From: Poindextera sp965277425
GTDB lineage: Bacteria > Pseudomonadota > Alphaproteobacteria > Caulobacterales > Caulobacteraceae
Reading direction: 5' to 3'
Length of the DNA: 64,000 bases
NCBI GenBank assembly: GCA_965277425.1
Contig: CBDICR010000007.1
Location: 682,001 to 746,000 of the forward strand
Made by a program: the position numbers and the translations under genes. Of this stretch, positions 45,459 through 53,973 are shown piece by piece. Under the pieces are notes generated by a model. It was not told the DNA's origin, ran no database searches, and was given only the letters and a program-made list of their open reading frames with translations. Every line of letters begins with the position of its first letter. Position 1 is the stretch's first letter.

Positions 45459-45781
45459 TGGTCCATCCTTTTCAAAAGGTCTTCGAGATCGTCGAATCGG
45501 CCTTGCCAGAACCCGGCCATCTGGCTTGCCCAGTCGATCAGGGGGGAAAGCGCGCCGAGCTGGGCGCTGTAATGGGTCTGGCGTCCTTCATGGCGGTCCA
45601 GCACCAGCCCGGCCCGCCGCAGAACGCCGAGGTGCTTCGACACGGCCGGTTGCGAGACCCCGGACGGCGCGGTCAGGGCCGCCACGGTTTGCTCGCCGTC
45701 GCGGCACAATCGCTCGAAGATCGCTCGCCGGGTCGGGTCGGCCAAGGACCTGAAAAGGAGCTCATGAGGGTCTGGCGTCAC
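45455..45781 (-). CDS. ArsR family transcriptional regulator (SRPBCC-associated)
   Basis: This 108-residue winged-helix regulator has LLFRSLADPTRRAIFERLCR, VAALTAPSGVSQPAVSKHLGVLRRAGLV and DRHEGRQTHYSAQLGAL. GTG 45781 gives the usual N-terminus, with AAAGGG upstream as a ribosome-binding site; the longer frame to 45838 would run through the operator. It is divergent from the DUF1801 gene at 45875 and probably controls both directions. Confidence 0.85.
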   Translation of the reverse strand: MTPDPHELLFRSLADPTRRAIFERLCRDGEQTVAALTAPSGVSQPAVSKHLGVLRRAGLVLDRHEGRQTHYSAQLGALSPLIDWASQMAGFWQGRFDDLEDLLKRMDQ

Positions 45782-45784
45782 GAT

Positions 45785-45838
45785 CGATAACCCTTTGGCT
45801 ATTGACCAAACCGATAACCGCTCGGTTATATAGGTCAA
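45785..45838. promoter_or_regulatory. Divergent promoter/operator region of the second ArsR cassette
   Basis: The palindrome ATAACCG-N2-CGGTTAT lies at 45814-45829. A half-site CGATAACC occurs at 45785-45792 and again at 45812-45819. On the plus strand TTGACC (45802-45807) is followed after 17-18 bases by TTATAT, giving a promoter for the DUF1801 gene that the palindrome overlaps. On the minus strand TTGACC lies at 45833-45838; its -10 is weak. Confidence 0.6.
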
Positions 45839-45874
45839 GCGAAATTCGAGAGTTCAAAAGGAGCCGCAAACGCC

Positions 45875-46261
45875 GTGACCAAGAGCGCAACGACCAGCGG
45901 CGACTCTCCGTCTGAGATGATCGACGCAAGGATCAAGGACCTGGGCGACTGGAGGGGCGAAAGGCTCGCCCATGTCCGCGCCCTCATCAAGCAGGCGGCC
46001 CCCGAAGTGGTCGAAGAGTGGAAGTGGAGGGGCGTGCCGGTCTGGTATCACGACGGCATGATCTGCACGGGCGAGACCTACAAGAGCGTCGTGAAGGTGA
46101 CGTTCGCCAAGGGCGCGGTGCTTGAGGACCCTTCAGGCCTGTTCAACTCAAGCCTTGAAGGCAATGTCAGGCGCGCCATCGATTTCCATGAGGCCGATGC
46201 GGTCGATGAGCCGGCCTTCAAGGCGCTCATCCAAGCCGCCGTGGCCCTGAACCGGTCTTGA
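45875..46261 (+). CDS. DUF1801 family protein
   Basis: This 128-residue protein has a DUF1801-type core: IDARIKDLGDWRGERLAHVRALIKQAAPEV in outline (shown here by RGERLAHVRALI), EEWKWRGVPVWYHDGMICTGETYKSVVKVTF and LFNSSLEGNVRRAIDFHE, as in proteins of the YdeI/DUF1801 type. The GTG start is divergent from the ArsR gene and lies behind a promoter covered by the ArsR operator. Function is unknown. Confidence 0.8.
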   Translation: MTKSATTSGDSPSEMIDARIKDLGDWRGERLAHVRALIKQAAPEVVEEWKWRGVPVWYHDGMICTGETYKSVVKVTFAKGAVLEDPSGLFNSSLEGNVRRAIDFHEADAVDEPAFKALIQAAVALNRS

Positions 46262-46450
46262 ATCCGAAATCCAGCGCCGCGTGGCAGGGTCTGACGCCAG
46301 GTCGAGGGGAGGGCTTCCGATACGCCACCGCCGGGCGGCTGGGCGTGGAGGTCGCCGACATTCAGTGAGAAATCGCGCGCTCTTGCGGATGGTCGGCAAA
46401 GGGTGAGCGATGACGACCCGACCGGTCGCGCCGGACGGCCCGCGGAACCG

Positions 46451-46476
46451 ACAGGAAAACTTGCAAGTTATCCTGT
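46451..46476 (+). promoter_or_regulatory. MarR operator palindrome
   Basis: A 26-base palindrome with one mismatched pair lies 20 bases before the MarR start: outer arms ACAGGA and TCCTGT, inner core AACTTGCAAGTT. TATATA at 46478-46483 just downstream can serve as -10, so the palindrome covers the -35 region. This is the expected layout for MarR self-repression. Confidence 0.7.
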
Positions 46477-46495
46477 TTATATATAGCTGAAGCGC

Positions 46496-46939
46496 ATGAG
46501 TGTTTCTCCCGGCGCGCCTCTATTCCTTGAAACGGCCGTCACCGAACTTTCCCTGGCGATCGGGCAGCTCTTGCGGCGGCTGCGCGCGGACTCGAATCCG
46601 GACGGGCTGACCTGGTCGCAGACGGTGGCCTTGTCGCGGCTGGAGCGGGCCGGTTCGATGACGACGGCGGACCTGGCGCGCGCGGAGTCGGTGAAGCCGC
46701 AGTCCATGGGCGCCACGCTCGCTGAACTGGAGCGGGCGGGCCTGGTCGAGCGCCGGCCGCATCCGACGGACGGTCGGCAGGTTCTGTTCGCCCTGACGGA
46801 CGACGGCCTCGAGGCTCGGCGAAAACGCAGCGCCGCAAAGCAGGCATGGCTGCTCGCCGCCATGGCCAGGCTCGATCCCGGCGAACAGCAGACGCTCATG
46901 TCCGCGGCCGCCCTGATCAAGCGTCTGGGCGAAGGCTGA
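46496..46939 (+). CDS. MarR family transcriptional regulator
   Basis: This 147-residue winged-helix protein has LSLAIGQLLRRLRADSNPDGLTWSQTVALSRLE in outline (shown here by LTWSQTVALSRLE), the recognition helix region SVKPQSMGATLAELERAGLVERR and the wing HPTDGRQVLFALTDDG. A strong palindrome precedes it, suggesting self-repression. The isochorismatase-like and membrane protein genes follow within 40 and 3 bases, so the three likely form one operon under its control. Confidence 0.9.
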   Translation: MSVSPGAPLFLETAVTELSLAIGQLLRRLRADSNPDGLTWSQTVALSRLERAGSMTTADLARAESVKPQSMGATLAELERAGLVERRPHPTDGRQVLFALTDDGLEARRKRSAAKQAWLLAAMARLDPGEQQTLMSAAALIKRLGEG

Positions 46940-46976
46940 TCCCAGGCCGGCCAGATCACCCAAAAGGAACACCCCC

Positions 46977-47537
46977 GTGACCGTCACCACCCTCGATGCG
47001 AAGACCGCGCTCATCGTCATCGACCTTCAGAAAGGCATCGTTTCGCGCCCGATCGCGCCTCCCATGGACGGCGTGGTGAAGCACGCCGCGGCGCTGGCGG
47101 AGGCCTTTCGTGGGCAGGGATTGCCGGTCGTGCTGGTCAATGTCGCCGGCGGCGCGCCGGGCCGGACGGAGCAGCCGAGAGGCCATGTAGACTTGGCTGC
47201 CGGCTGGACCGATCTCATCCCAGAGCTGAACCGGCGCCCGCAAGACCATGTGGTGACCAAGCACACGCCAGGCGCCTTCACCAACACTGGTCTGGAAGCC
47301 CATTTGAGGGCGTTGGGGGTCACGCAGGTCGTGATCGTCGGCGTCGCCACCGGCAATGGCGTCGAGGTCACCGCACGCCAGGCCTATGAACTCGGCTTCA
47401 ACGTCACGCTGGCGACCGACGCCATGACCGACTCGCGGACCGACGCCCACGCCTACAGCACCACACGGGTTTTCCCGCGGATCGGCGAGACCGGCGCGAC
47501 GCGGGAGATCATCGATCTACTGGAAAAGAGCGCCTGA
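46977..47537 (+). CDS. Isochorismatase-fold protein lacking the catalytic Cys
   Basis: This 186-residue protein has the isochorismatase-like hydrolase fold: ALIVIDLQKGIVSRP with the catalytic Asp, HVVTKHTPGAF with the conserved Lys, and VIVGVATGNGVEVTARQAYELGFNV. At the place of the nucleophile (normally VATxxCVE) there is Gly, so thiol hydrolase chemistry is not expected. It may act like the Cys-free members of the fold, or bind ligands. The GTG start follows AAAGGAAC. Confidence 0.8.
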   Translation: MTVTTLDAKTALIVIDLQKGIVSRPIAPPMDGVVKHAAALAEAFRGQGLPVVLVNVAGGAPGRTEQPRGHVDLAAGWTDLIPELNRRPQDHVVTKHTPGAFTNTGLEAHLRALGVTQVVIVGVATGNGVEVTARQAYELGFNVTLATDAMTDSRTDAHAYSTTRVFPRIGETGATREIIDLLEKSA

Positions 47538-47539
47538 TC

Positions 47540-47869
47540 ATGGATTGGCTTCACGACGGATCCTACCTGTTCGGCGGCGCATTTCTGGCCAACGCCATTC
47601 CGCATTTCGTCAGCGGCATGATGGGGCGGCCCTTTCAGAGCCCGTTCGCCAAGCCGCCGGGCAAGGGGCTTTCGTCCTCGACCGTGAACGTGCTCTGGGG
47701 GTTTGCGAATTTCGTCTTCGCCTATCTTCTCATCGCCCGTGTGGGAAATTTCGATCCGCACGCCGTCGATCAGGTCATCGCCTTGGGTTTGGGCGTCCTG
47801 CTGATCGGTGTGATGTCCGCGCGTTTGTTCGGGCGGTTCCACGGCGGCAATTCGCCCACGGGCTCGTGA
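47540..47869 (+). CDS. Small integral membrane protein, unknown function
   Basis: This 109-residue protein has three hydrophobic segments: YLFGGAFLANAIPHFVSGM, VNVLWGFANFVFAYLLIARV and VIALGLGVLLIGVMSARLF, with a conserved-looking PFQSPFAKPPGKGLSS loop. Such small membrane proteins recur beside MarR-type regulators, but I cannot assign a function. It starts 2 bases after the isochorismatase-like gene. Confidence 0.75.
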   Translation: MDWLHDGSYLFGGAFLANAIPHFVSGMMGRPFQSPFAKPPGKGLSSSTVNVLWGFANFVFAYLLIARVGNFDPHAVDQVIALGLGVLLIGVMSARLFGRFHGGNSPTGS

Positions 47870-48048
47870 CGGCTGGGCGATTTGTCGGAACCCAGTCCGG
47901 CCGTTCGTCCATAAAGTGCAGGCGGGCGATCGGACCGCCGCAAGGCTGGCGCAGGAGACGTCATGACGCGGGACCTGGTCGCTATTCACCCCCCAGACGA
48001 CGCCGACCCGTCCGGGGCGTCTTCCAATCAGCCATCCGGAGCCTTCCC

Positions 48049-48138
48049 TTGACCCCCACCCTTACCGCCTTTGAGCGGTCGCCCGATCGTGGCCGGGGAC
48101 TGGCGCGTGACATGCGCGTACTCTGGGCGCTCGAAGAA
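48049..48138 (+). pseudogene. Glutathione S-transferase, 5' fragment cut by the Tn3-family insertion
   Basis: A TTG start with CCGGAG seven bases upstream opens a frame reading LTPTLTAFERSPDRGRG, then RDMRVLWALEE, the first strand and helix of a glutathione S-transferase. After 30 codons it meets the left end of the transposon. Removing the transposon and one AAGAA copy joins it in frame to GQPYEVRLVSF at 53974, so this was one intact gene of about 218 codons. The intact enzyme would conjugate or reduce substrates with glutathione in the cytosol. Confidence 0.85.
48134..48138. repeat. Target-site duplication AAGAA, left copy
   Basis: AAGAA directly precedes the left inverted end and is repeated at 53969-53973 directly after the right end. 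A 5-base duplication is standard for the Tn3 family. Confidence 0.9.
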
Positions 48139-48176
48139 GGGGTGACGCCATAGAACGGGCAGAAAACCGCGCTAAG
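48139..48176 (+). repeat. Left 38-bp inverted end of the Tn3-family element
   Basis: It starts GGGGTGACGCCATAGAAC and ends CGCGCTAAG, the Tn3-family layout with a G-run outside and CTAAG inside. It mirrors 53931-53968. Confidence 0.92.
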
Positions 48177-48231
48177 CGGACAAAGCATGAACGGCCTGCT
48201 GGCGTGTTTCTGGCGGGGGATCCCGACTGAC

Positions 48232-48966
48232 TTAGTGCGAGGCCGCCCGACTCAGCCCGGCTAAATCCGGGGAGTCGCAACCTGCATGGGTTTGAATCCG
48301 AACATATCTAACGCCATGACCCCAAAGAGCTTGGGCAAGTTTGAGATCCCGAGGTTGCGGAAAGCGAGAACTCCTGCCCCCTCCCACTCCAATGCTTTCA
48401 CCATCGCTCATGCCTAAGGTGAAATTGTACTGACAATAGCTGCTGTCGCTGGAACTGAAATAGGACGATTTAATCGTTACCAAGCGCACATCCGACCACT
48501 GATAGCGATGAAATCCTTTCCAGGGAGCGTCCTGGTTGAGCACCCCGTTCGGGGTAAGGCAATATTGATCTAAGCTTAGAAACGAAGCTATCGCCAAACT
48601 GGCCGAAAATGCTATTATAGCTACCCTAAGAGTTCGTTTTTGATATCTCGCACAGAATAGATTGTTGTCCGGAACTTCGTAACGAAAATGATAGGCGCTT
48701 GAACCGATCGATTGTTTTAGAATCCATGACGCCAACATTAGTCCAGCACATAGCCAAAAGAGCATTTGGGCTAGAATGAATGCGATTACGAGCCCGATCG
48801 GATTAATCCCGAAGGCGTTGAAAGTTGCGCTTGGGCATCGGAGGTCCCACGCGTGGAAGCACAAATATAGCGTGCCGACGGGCGCGGAGATCGCCAGGAC
48901 TGGCGGCACAAGTAGCAGGCCAAACGGGGTCGAAGGTTGAGGGCGCTTGATGCGATTTTCGGACAC
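48232..48966 (-). CDS. Passenger gene of the transposon: membrane protein of unknown function
   Basis: This 244-residue protein has hydrophobic segments at FGLLLVPPVLAISAPVGTLYL, GLVIAFILAQMLFWLCAGLML and VAIIAFSASLAIASFL, followed by a soluble region with SDGESIGVGGG. I do not recognise a family. The DNA is visibly richer in A and T than the rest of the window, which suggests foreign origin. GTG 48966 is preferred because GGGGAG lies six bases upstream. It lies between the left inverted end and tnpR, the usual place for cargo. Confidence 0.65.
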   Translation of the reverse strand: MSENRIKRPQPSTPFGLLLVPPVLAISAPVGTLYLCFHAWDLRCPSATFNAFGINPIGLVIAFILAQMLFWLCAGLMLASWILKQSIGSSAYHFRYEVPDNNLFCARYQKRTLRVAIIAFSASLAIASFLSLDQYCLTPNGVLNQDAPWKGFHRYQWSDVRLVTIKSSYFSSSDSSYCQYNFTLGMSDGESIGVGGGRSSRFPQPRDLKLAQALWGHGVRYVRIQTHAGCDSPDLAGLSRAASH

Positions 48967-49069
48967 AAACCACTCCCCAGGATAGAAGCCTCCCACAATC
49001 AACCGGGGAGGTTTAGGAAGCCTTGAGGGGGCGGTTGGGATGAGCTTGAGGATGACCCGAGCTTGCAAG

Positions 49070-49615
49070 TCACCGACGGATTGCCGCCTTCAATGTCTTT
49101 GGGTGGACCCGAAACAGCCGGGCGACCTCAGAGGCTGGCCGATCGTCAGACAGCATTTTCTCCGCTTCCCTGATCTGGACGCCCGTCAGCTTGGGCGGGC
49201 GCCCGAGGTGGCGGCCGGCACGCTTGGCCGCGTCGATCCCGCCACGCTGCCGCTCACGGGTTTGCTCCCGTTCAAGCTCGGCGAGGGCGGCGAATGTCTG
49301 AGCAATGAAGCGGCCGATCGGCGCTGAATAGTCCAGCCACGGCATGTCCAGAATCCGCACGAGGACGCCTCGCTTGTGCTGCTCGTCGAGAAGAACCACT
49401 AATTCGCCGGCGCGGCGCCCGAGCCGGTCCAAGCTTTTCACGACCAGTTCGTCGCCGGCGGTCAAACGCCCCAGCAGCGCGACCAGGCGGTTGCGCGCCT
49501 TTACACCACTTTCGATTTCCTCGACGACCTCGGCGCAACCGGCCTCGGCCAGCGCCGCGCGTTGGCGATCGAGGTTCTGGTCATCGGTCGAAACCCGGGC
49601 GTAGCCGACGCGCAT
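49070..49615 (-). CDS. tnpR: Tn3-family resolvase (serine recombinase)
   Basis: This 181-residue serine recombinase resolves transposition cointegrates. It has MRVGYARVSTDDQNLDRQR with the catalytic Ser, VVKSLDRLGRRAGELV, FAALAELEREQTRERQRGG and a C-terminal helix-turn-helix (REAEKMLSDDRPASEVARLF). ATG 49615 starts the conserved N-terminus. It is divergent from tnpA and appears intact. Confidence 0.93.
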   Translation of the reverse strand: MRVGYARVSTDDQNLDRQRAALAEAGCAEVVEEIESGVKARNRLVALLGRLTAGDELVVKSLDRLGRRAGELVVLLDEQHKRGVLVRILDMPWLDYSAPIGRFIAQTFAALAELEREQTRERQRGGIDAAKRAGRHLGRPPKLTGVQIREAEKMLSDDRPASEVARLFRVHPKTLKAAIRR

Positions 49616-49768
49616 TTTGTCTGGGACCTTTCGTCCATGACAATGCACTGATTTCGTTGGCGACGGGAAGAGTGGAAATAAGGTGGACCTTTTGTCCACC
49701 CCGGCGAGGTGGGCGGGCTACGGTCTTGGCTTCCAAACCTCAACGCACCTCGATTGGGACCTCCTGCC
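49616..49768. promoter_or_regulatory. Candidate res site and tnpR/tnpA divergent promoters
   Basis: This 153-base gap between the divergent tnpR and tnpA genes is where Tn3-family elements keep the resolution site. TTTTGTC occurs near the tnpR start (49614-49622) and again at 49689-49696, on the same strand, with CCAC and CACC words around them; these may be resolvase half-sites. The crossover point was not determined. Confidence 0.4.
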
Positions 49769-50521
49769 ATGCCGCGCCGCCATGTCATCACCGATGCCCA
49801 GTTTGACCGCTTGCTCGCCCTGCCCACGGGCGAGGCCAACCTCATTCAGCACTACACGCTCAGCCAGGAGGATCTGGACGTGATCGCCCGGCGTCGCCGG
49901 CCGCAGAACCGCCTTGGTTTCGCGCTTCAACTTTGCGCGCTTCGCTATCCCGGCCGGCTGATCCGCCCGGGTGAGACGGTGCCAATAGAAGTGGCGCGGT
50001 TTCTCGGCGAGCAACTCGATATCGATCCCGCCGCGATCGGCGACTATGCGACACGGGCCCAGACCCGATACGATCAGCTCGACACCATGCGAGAGATCTT
50101 CGGATTTCGGGGCTTCACCCAGCCCGATCATCGGGCGCTGTCTCAATGGCTGCTGCCGATCGCCATGACGACAGTAAGCGCGGTTTCGGTCGCCGAGGCG
50201 CTCATGGTGGAACTGCGGCGACAAGGGATCGCCGCGCCGGGCGTCACCGTCATAGACAGAATGGTGGCGACAGCGATGCTGGGCGCGGAACGGAAGGTCG
50301 CCGAACAGCTGGTTCGAGGCCTGGCGGAATCGCAGCACATGGCGCTGGACGCTCTTCTGGAAATCCGTGACGAAACTGCGATCAGCACCTTGGCCTGGGC
50401 GCGTCAGTCACCCGGCGCCCCAAGCTTTCGGTCCTTGGCGCGGCTGATTGAGCAGCTGGATCACCTGCGCCAGATCGGGCTCGATCCTGGCGTAAGGGCG
50501 GCTGTCCATCCCGATCGGATA

Positions 50522-51688
50522 ATACCAACCGCCGTTAGCTATGACTCCGGGGGGATTCCCTTGAGGGCCGAACAGTGATTCACACTCCTCGTTGGAGAGG
50601 AGCGGATCGATGGCTTCGGTTCGGTTGCGCGTGGACTTTGATGCGGCGGGTGTTCGCCGGCTCGCCCGGGAGGCGGGCGATGCGGATCAGGCGCGTCGGC
50701 TGCTGGCGATCGCGGCGGTCTATGAGGGGATGAGCCGGCTGGACGCGGCGCGCGTCGCGGGCATGGATCGCCAGACCCTGCGCGACTGGGTTCATCGGTT
50801 CAATGCCGAGGGCGCCTCTGGGCTTGTGAACCGCCCTCCGCCCGGCAACCCCAGACGCCTGACCCCCGAGCAGGAGGACGAGCTGGCCCAGGTCGTCGAG
50901 GCGGGGCCGGGCTCGGCGGGTCTTGGCCACCTGGCCAGGTGGCGCTGCCTCGATCTGAAGGCGCTGATCCAAGAGCGCTGGGGCATCCGTTACCACGAGC
51001 GGACCATCGGCAAGCTGCTGGACCGGCTCGGCTTCAGCCACATCACCACGCGGCCCCGGCACTACCGTCAGGACGAGGCGGCTCTGGAGGCGTTTAAAAA
51101 AACTTCCCCGCCAGGGTCGCGGCGATCCGCGCGGGGCAGCCCGGCGCGACCCCCATAGAGATCTGGTTCCAGGACGAGATGCGGGTCGGCCAGAAGACCC
51201 AGCGAACGCGCATCTGGGCCACGCGAGGATCGCGCCCCCGGCAGGTCGCCGATCTGCGAACCGGCTGCGCCTATCTGTTCGGCGCCATCTGTCCCGAGCG
51301 CCAGACCGGCGCGGCTGTCGTCATGCAGCGAGCCAATACCCAAGGCATGCAACATCATCTCGACGAGATCAGCGCCAACGTCGCGCCCGGCGCCCACGCC
51401 ATTCTCGTCCTCGATCAGGCCGGCTGGCACACCACCGGCAAGCTCAAGAAGCCCGACAACATCACCTTCCTGCCGCTGCCGCCCAGATCGCCCGAACTCA
51501 ACCCCGCCGAAAACGTCTGGGCCTATCTGCGCCAGCGTTGGCTCTCGAACCGCATCTTCGACGACTACGACGCCATCCTCGACGCCGTATGCGACGCCTG
51601 GAACGCACTCATAGCCGAACCAGACCGTATCCAATCCATCGGATCACGACTCTGGCCGCTCAGCGGTGAAGCCTAAGGGCGGCTGGTA
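50522..51688 (+). mobile_element. IS630-family insertion sequence nested in tnpA
   Basis: The 1167-base element has inverted ends of at least 16 bases: TACCAACCGCCGTTAG at 50523-50538 and, on the other strand, TACCAGCCGCCCTTAG at 51673-51688, two mismatches. TA flanks it on both sides (50520-50521 and 51689-51690), the duplication of the IS630/Tc1-mariner group. Removing the IS and one TA restores the tnpA frame exactly. It carries one transposase gene. Confidence 0.92.
50610..51676 (+). CDS. IS630-family transposase, two frames joined by a -1 frameshift
   Basis: The first frame from ATG 50610 (GAGGAG upstream) encodes the helix-turn-helix part (AVYEGMSRLDAARVAGMDRQTLRDW) and stops at 51158. 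The second frame is -1 relative to it and encodes the DDE domain with Asp in WFQDEMRVGQK, Asp in LVLDQAGWH and Glu in RSPELNPAENVW. They join across a run of seven A at 51096-51102 (TTT AAA AAA AC), a classic slippery site. The joined protein of about 355 residues is intact, so the IS may still be active. Confidence 0.85.
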
Positions 51689-53930
51689 TAAGGCAGCTGG
51701 CGCAGGAAGGCGCACGGCTAACGGCCCAACATTTGAGGGCGCTGTCACCGGCGCGGCGTCGCGCCATCCTGTTGGTGACCGTCCTCGACACCACAGAGCG
51801 CCTGACCGATGACGCCATTGGCGTCTTTGACCGTCTGATCGGGCGGTTGTTTCGCCGCGCGGAACGGCGGGCGTCGATCGAACTGCAGCGCGACGCGCGT
51901 AGCATTAATGAGAAGGTTCGATTGCTCACCAAGATTGGCGGGGCGCTGATCGACGCCAAGGAAACCGGGCAAGATCCATTCGCGGCGATGGCCAAGGTCA
52001 TGCCCTGGGACGAGTTCGTCGACATGATCAAAGAGGCGAAGGCCCTCGTTCGGCCGGACGGCCCCGACTATCTGGCGCTCGCCGAACGCAACCATGCCCT
52101 TATGCGTCGGATCGGACCGTTGTTCCTGGGCGCCTTCACTTTTCAGGGTGTCGCTGCGGTGAACAGCCTGGTTCGCTCTGTCGAGATGCTGCGCCCCTTC
52201 TATGCTGGCAATCGGCGCACCCTGCCCAAAGAGCTGCCGACCTCCTTCATTCGCCGAGGCTGGCGCCAGGCCGTGATGCCGGGCGGTAAGATTGACGGCG
52301 CGGCTTACGAGCTTTGCTTCTTCGCCGAATTGCGGGATCGCCTCCGCGCCGGCGACATCTGGGTCGCCGGCAGCCGGCAGTATCGCGCCGTCGAGGATCA
52401 GCTCATCGCAAAGCCGCTGTTCGCCGCCATGAAGGAGGCCGGTCCGCTTCCCGTCTCGGCGCCGCTGGACTGCGCCATCCATCTGCAACAGCGGCAGGAC
52501 CTTCTCAACGAACGGCTGCGGTTGGTCGCGGACAAGGCCGGGAAGGATCAGCTGGAGGATGTTCGGCTCAGCGGCTCGTCGCTCAAAATCACGCCGCTCC
52601 AGGCCGTGACGCCGGAGGCGGCCGAACTTCTCGCCGATCGTCTGTATGGACTTCTGCCCAAGGTCCGCATCACCGACCTACTCAGCGAAGTCGCCGCGTG
52701 GACCGGCTTCAGTGACTGCTTTACCCACCTACGATCCGGCCTTCCGTTTGAGGACAAACGGGTGATCCTGACCACGGTATTGGCCGACGCCACCAATCTC
52801 GGTCTGACCGGCATGGCCGAAGCTTGCTCGGTCGCGACCTACAAGCAGCTGGTCTGGACCGCCGGCTGGCATCTGAGGGAGGAAACTTACGGCCGCGCCC
52901 TGGCGCGGATGGTGGCCGCACAACAGGCCGATCCGCTCGCCGCCGCGTTCGGCGAGGCCTCCACCTCAAGCTCGGATGGCCAGCATTTTCCCCTGGGCGG
53001 GCGCGGATAATCCACTGGAGCGGTCAACCCGCATAAGGGCAGCGCCCCAGCGATCAGCTTCTACACGCACATCTCCGGCCGTTACGCGCCCTACCACAGC
53101 AAGCCGATCTCGGTCGCCGACGGCGAGGCGCTCCACGTTCTGGACGGTCTACTCTACCACGGCGCCGATGTGAACGCCGCCGTCCACCACACCGACGGTG
53201 GCGGAGTTTCCGACCACGTGTTTGCGCTCTGCTACCTCCTGGGCTTTCGCTTCGCGCCGCGCATTCCTAATCTCCATGACCGTCGGCTCTATACGTTTGG
53301 CGCCGCCGCCCAATGGCCGGCGCTGGAGCCTTTCATCGCGGGTCGGATCGACGAGGCGCTGATCCGGGCCCATTGGGACGACATCCTCCGATTGGCGACA
53401 TCGGTCCGGACCGGCGCCGTGCCGGCGTCGCTGATGTTGCGGCGGCTGGGTTCCTATCCACGCCAGAACGGCCTTGCCCTGGCGCTTCGCGAGGTCGGCC
53501 GGATCGAGCGGACCCTGTTCACGCTCGACTGGCTGGAGGATCCGGCCCTGCGCCTCCAGGCCACGGCGGAATTGAACAAAGGCGAATCCCGCAACGCGCT
53601 TGCCCGCGCCGTTTGCTTCCATCGCCTCGGCCGGGTCCGTGACCGGACCCGCGAAACTCAACAGCACAGGGCCAGCGGGCTCAACCTGGTCGTGGCGGCG
53701 ATCATCCTGTGGAACACCGTCTATCTCGGGCGCGCCGTTGAAACGCTGCGTCGCCAGGGGGAGGTCATTCCCGACGAGCTGCTGAACCACCTGGCGCCCC
53801 TGGGCTGGCAGCACGTCAATCTCACCGGAGACTATCTGTGGGGAGTGACAGCCATTCCAGGCCCGGCGGAATTTAGGGAGCTCCGGACGGTGATCGAGCG
53901 CATCGCCGCCTAGTGTTCGCTGTTTGTCCG

Positions 53931-53968
53931 CTTAGCGCGGTTTTCTGCCCGTTCTATGGCGTCACACC
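53931..53968 (-). repeat. Right 38-bp inverted end of the Tn3-family element
   Basis: It starts CTTAGCGCGG and ends GGCGTCACACC, the inverse of 48139-48176 with one mismatch. It contains an ATG (53956) that is in frame with the downstream glutathione S-transferase fragment. Confidence 0.92.
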
Positions 53969-53973
53969 AAGAA
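53969..53973. repeat. Target-site duplication AAGAA, right copy
   Basis: AAGAA directly follows the right inverted end and matches 48134-48138. Confidence 0.9.

Larger units (their letters stand above)
49769..53913 (+). pseudogene. tnpA: Tn3-family transposase, split by IS630 and by a stop codon
   Basis: The frame from ATG 49769 (MPRRHVITDAQFDRLLALP) matches the N-terminus of Tn3-family TnpA. At 50521 it is cut by IS630. Removing 50522-51690 restores DRIRQLAQEGARLTAQHL in frame and leads through the DDE-type domain (STSSSDGQHF, TDGGGVSDHVFALC, LNKGESRNAL) to the stop at 53913. A second lesion is an in-frame TAA at 53008-53010 where relatives have a coding residue after GGRG. The full protein would be just under 1000 residues. 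As it stands it cannot be made. Confidence 0.92.
48139..53968. mobile_element. Tn3-family transposon, 5830 bp, with nested IS630
   Basis: The element is bounded by 38-base inverted ends (48139-48176 and 53931-53968) that begin GGGGTGACGCC on the left and GGTGTGACGCC on the right, and end GCGCTAAG; they differ at one base by hand count. It is flanked by AAGAA duplications. Contents in order: a passenger membrane-protein gene, tnpR (minus), an intergenic candidate res region, and tnpA (plus). tnpA is split by an IS630 element and has a stop codon. Without the IS the transposon would be about 4.66 kb. It is inserted in a glutathione S-transferase gene. Confidence 0.93.

Noticed and set aside
46262..46450. 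Possible short gene between DUF1801 and MarR
   Set aside because: Short frames are present but none has a ribosome-binding site or recognisable motif.
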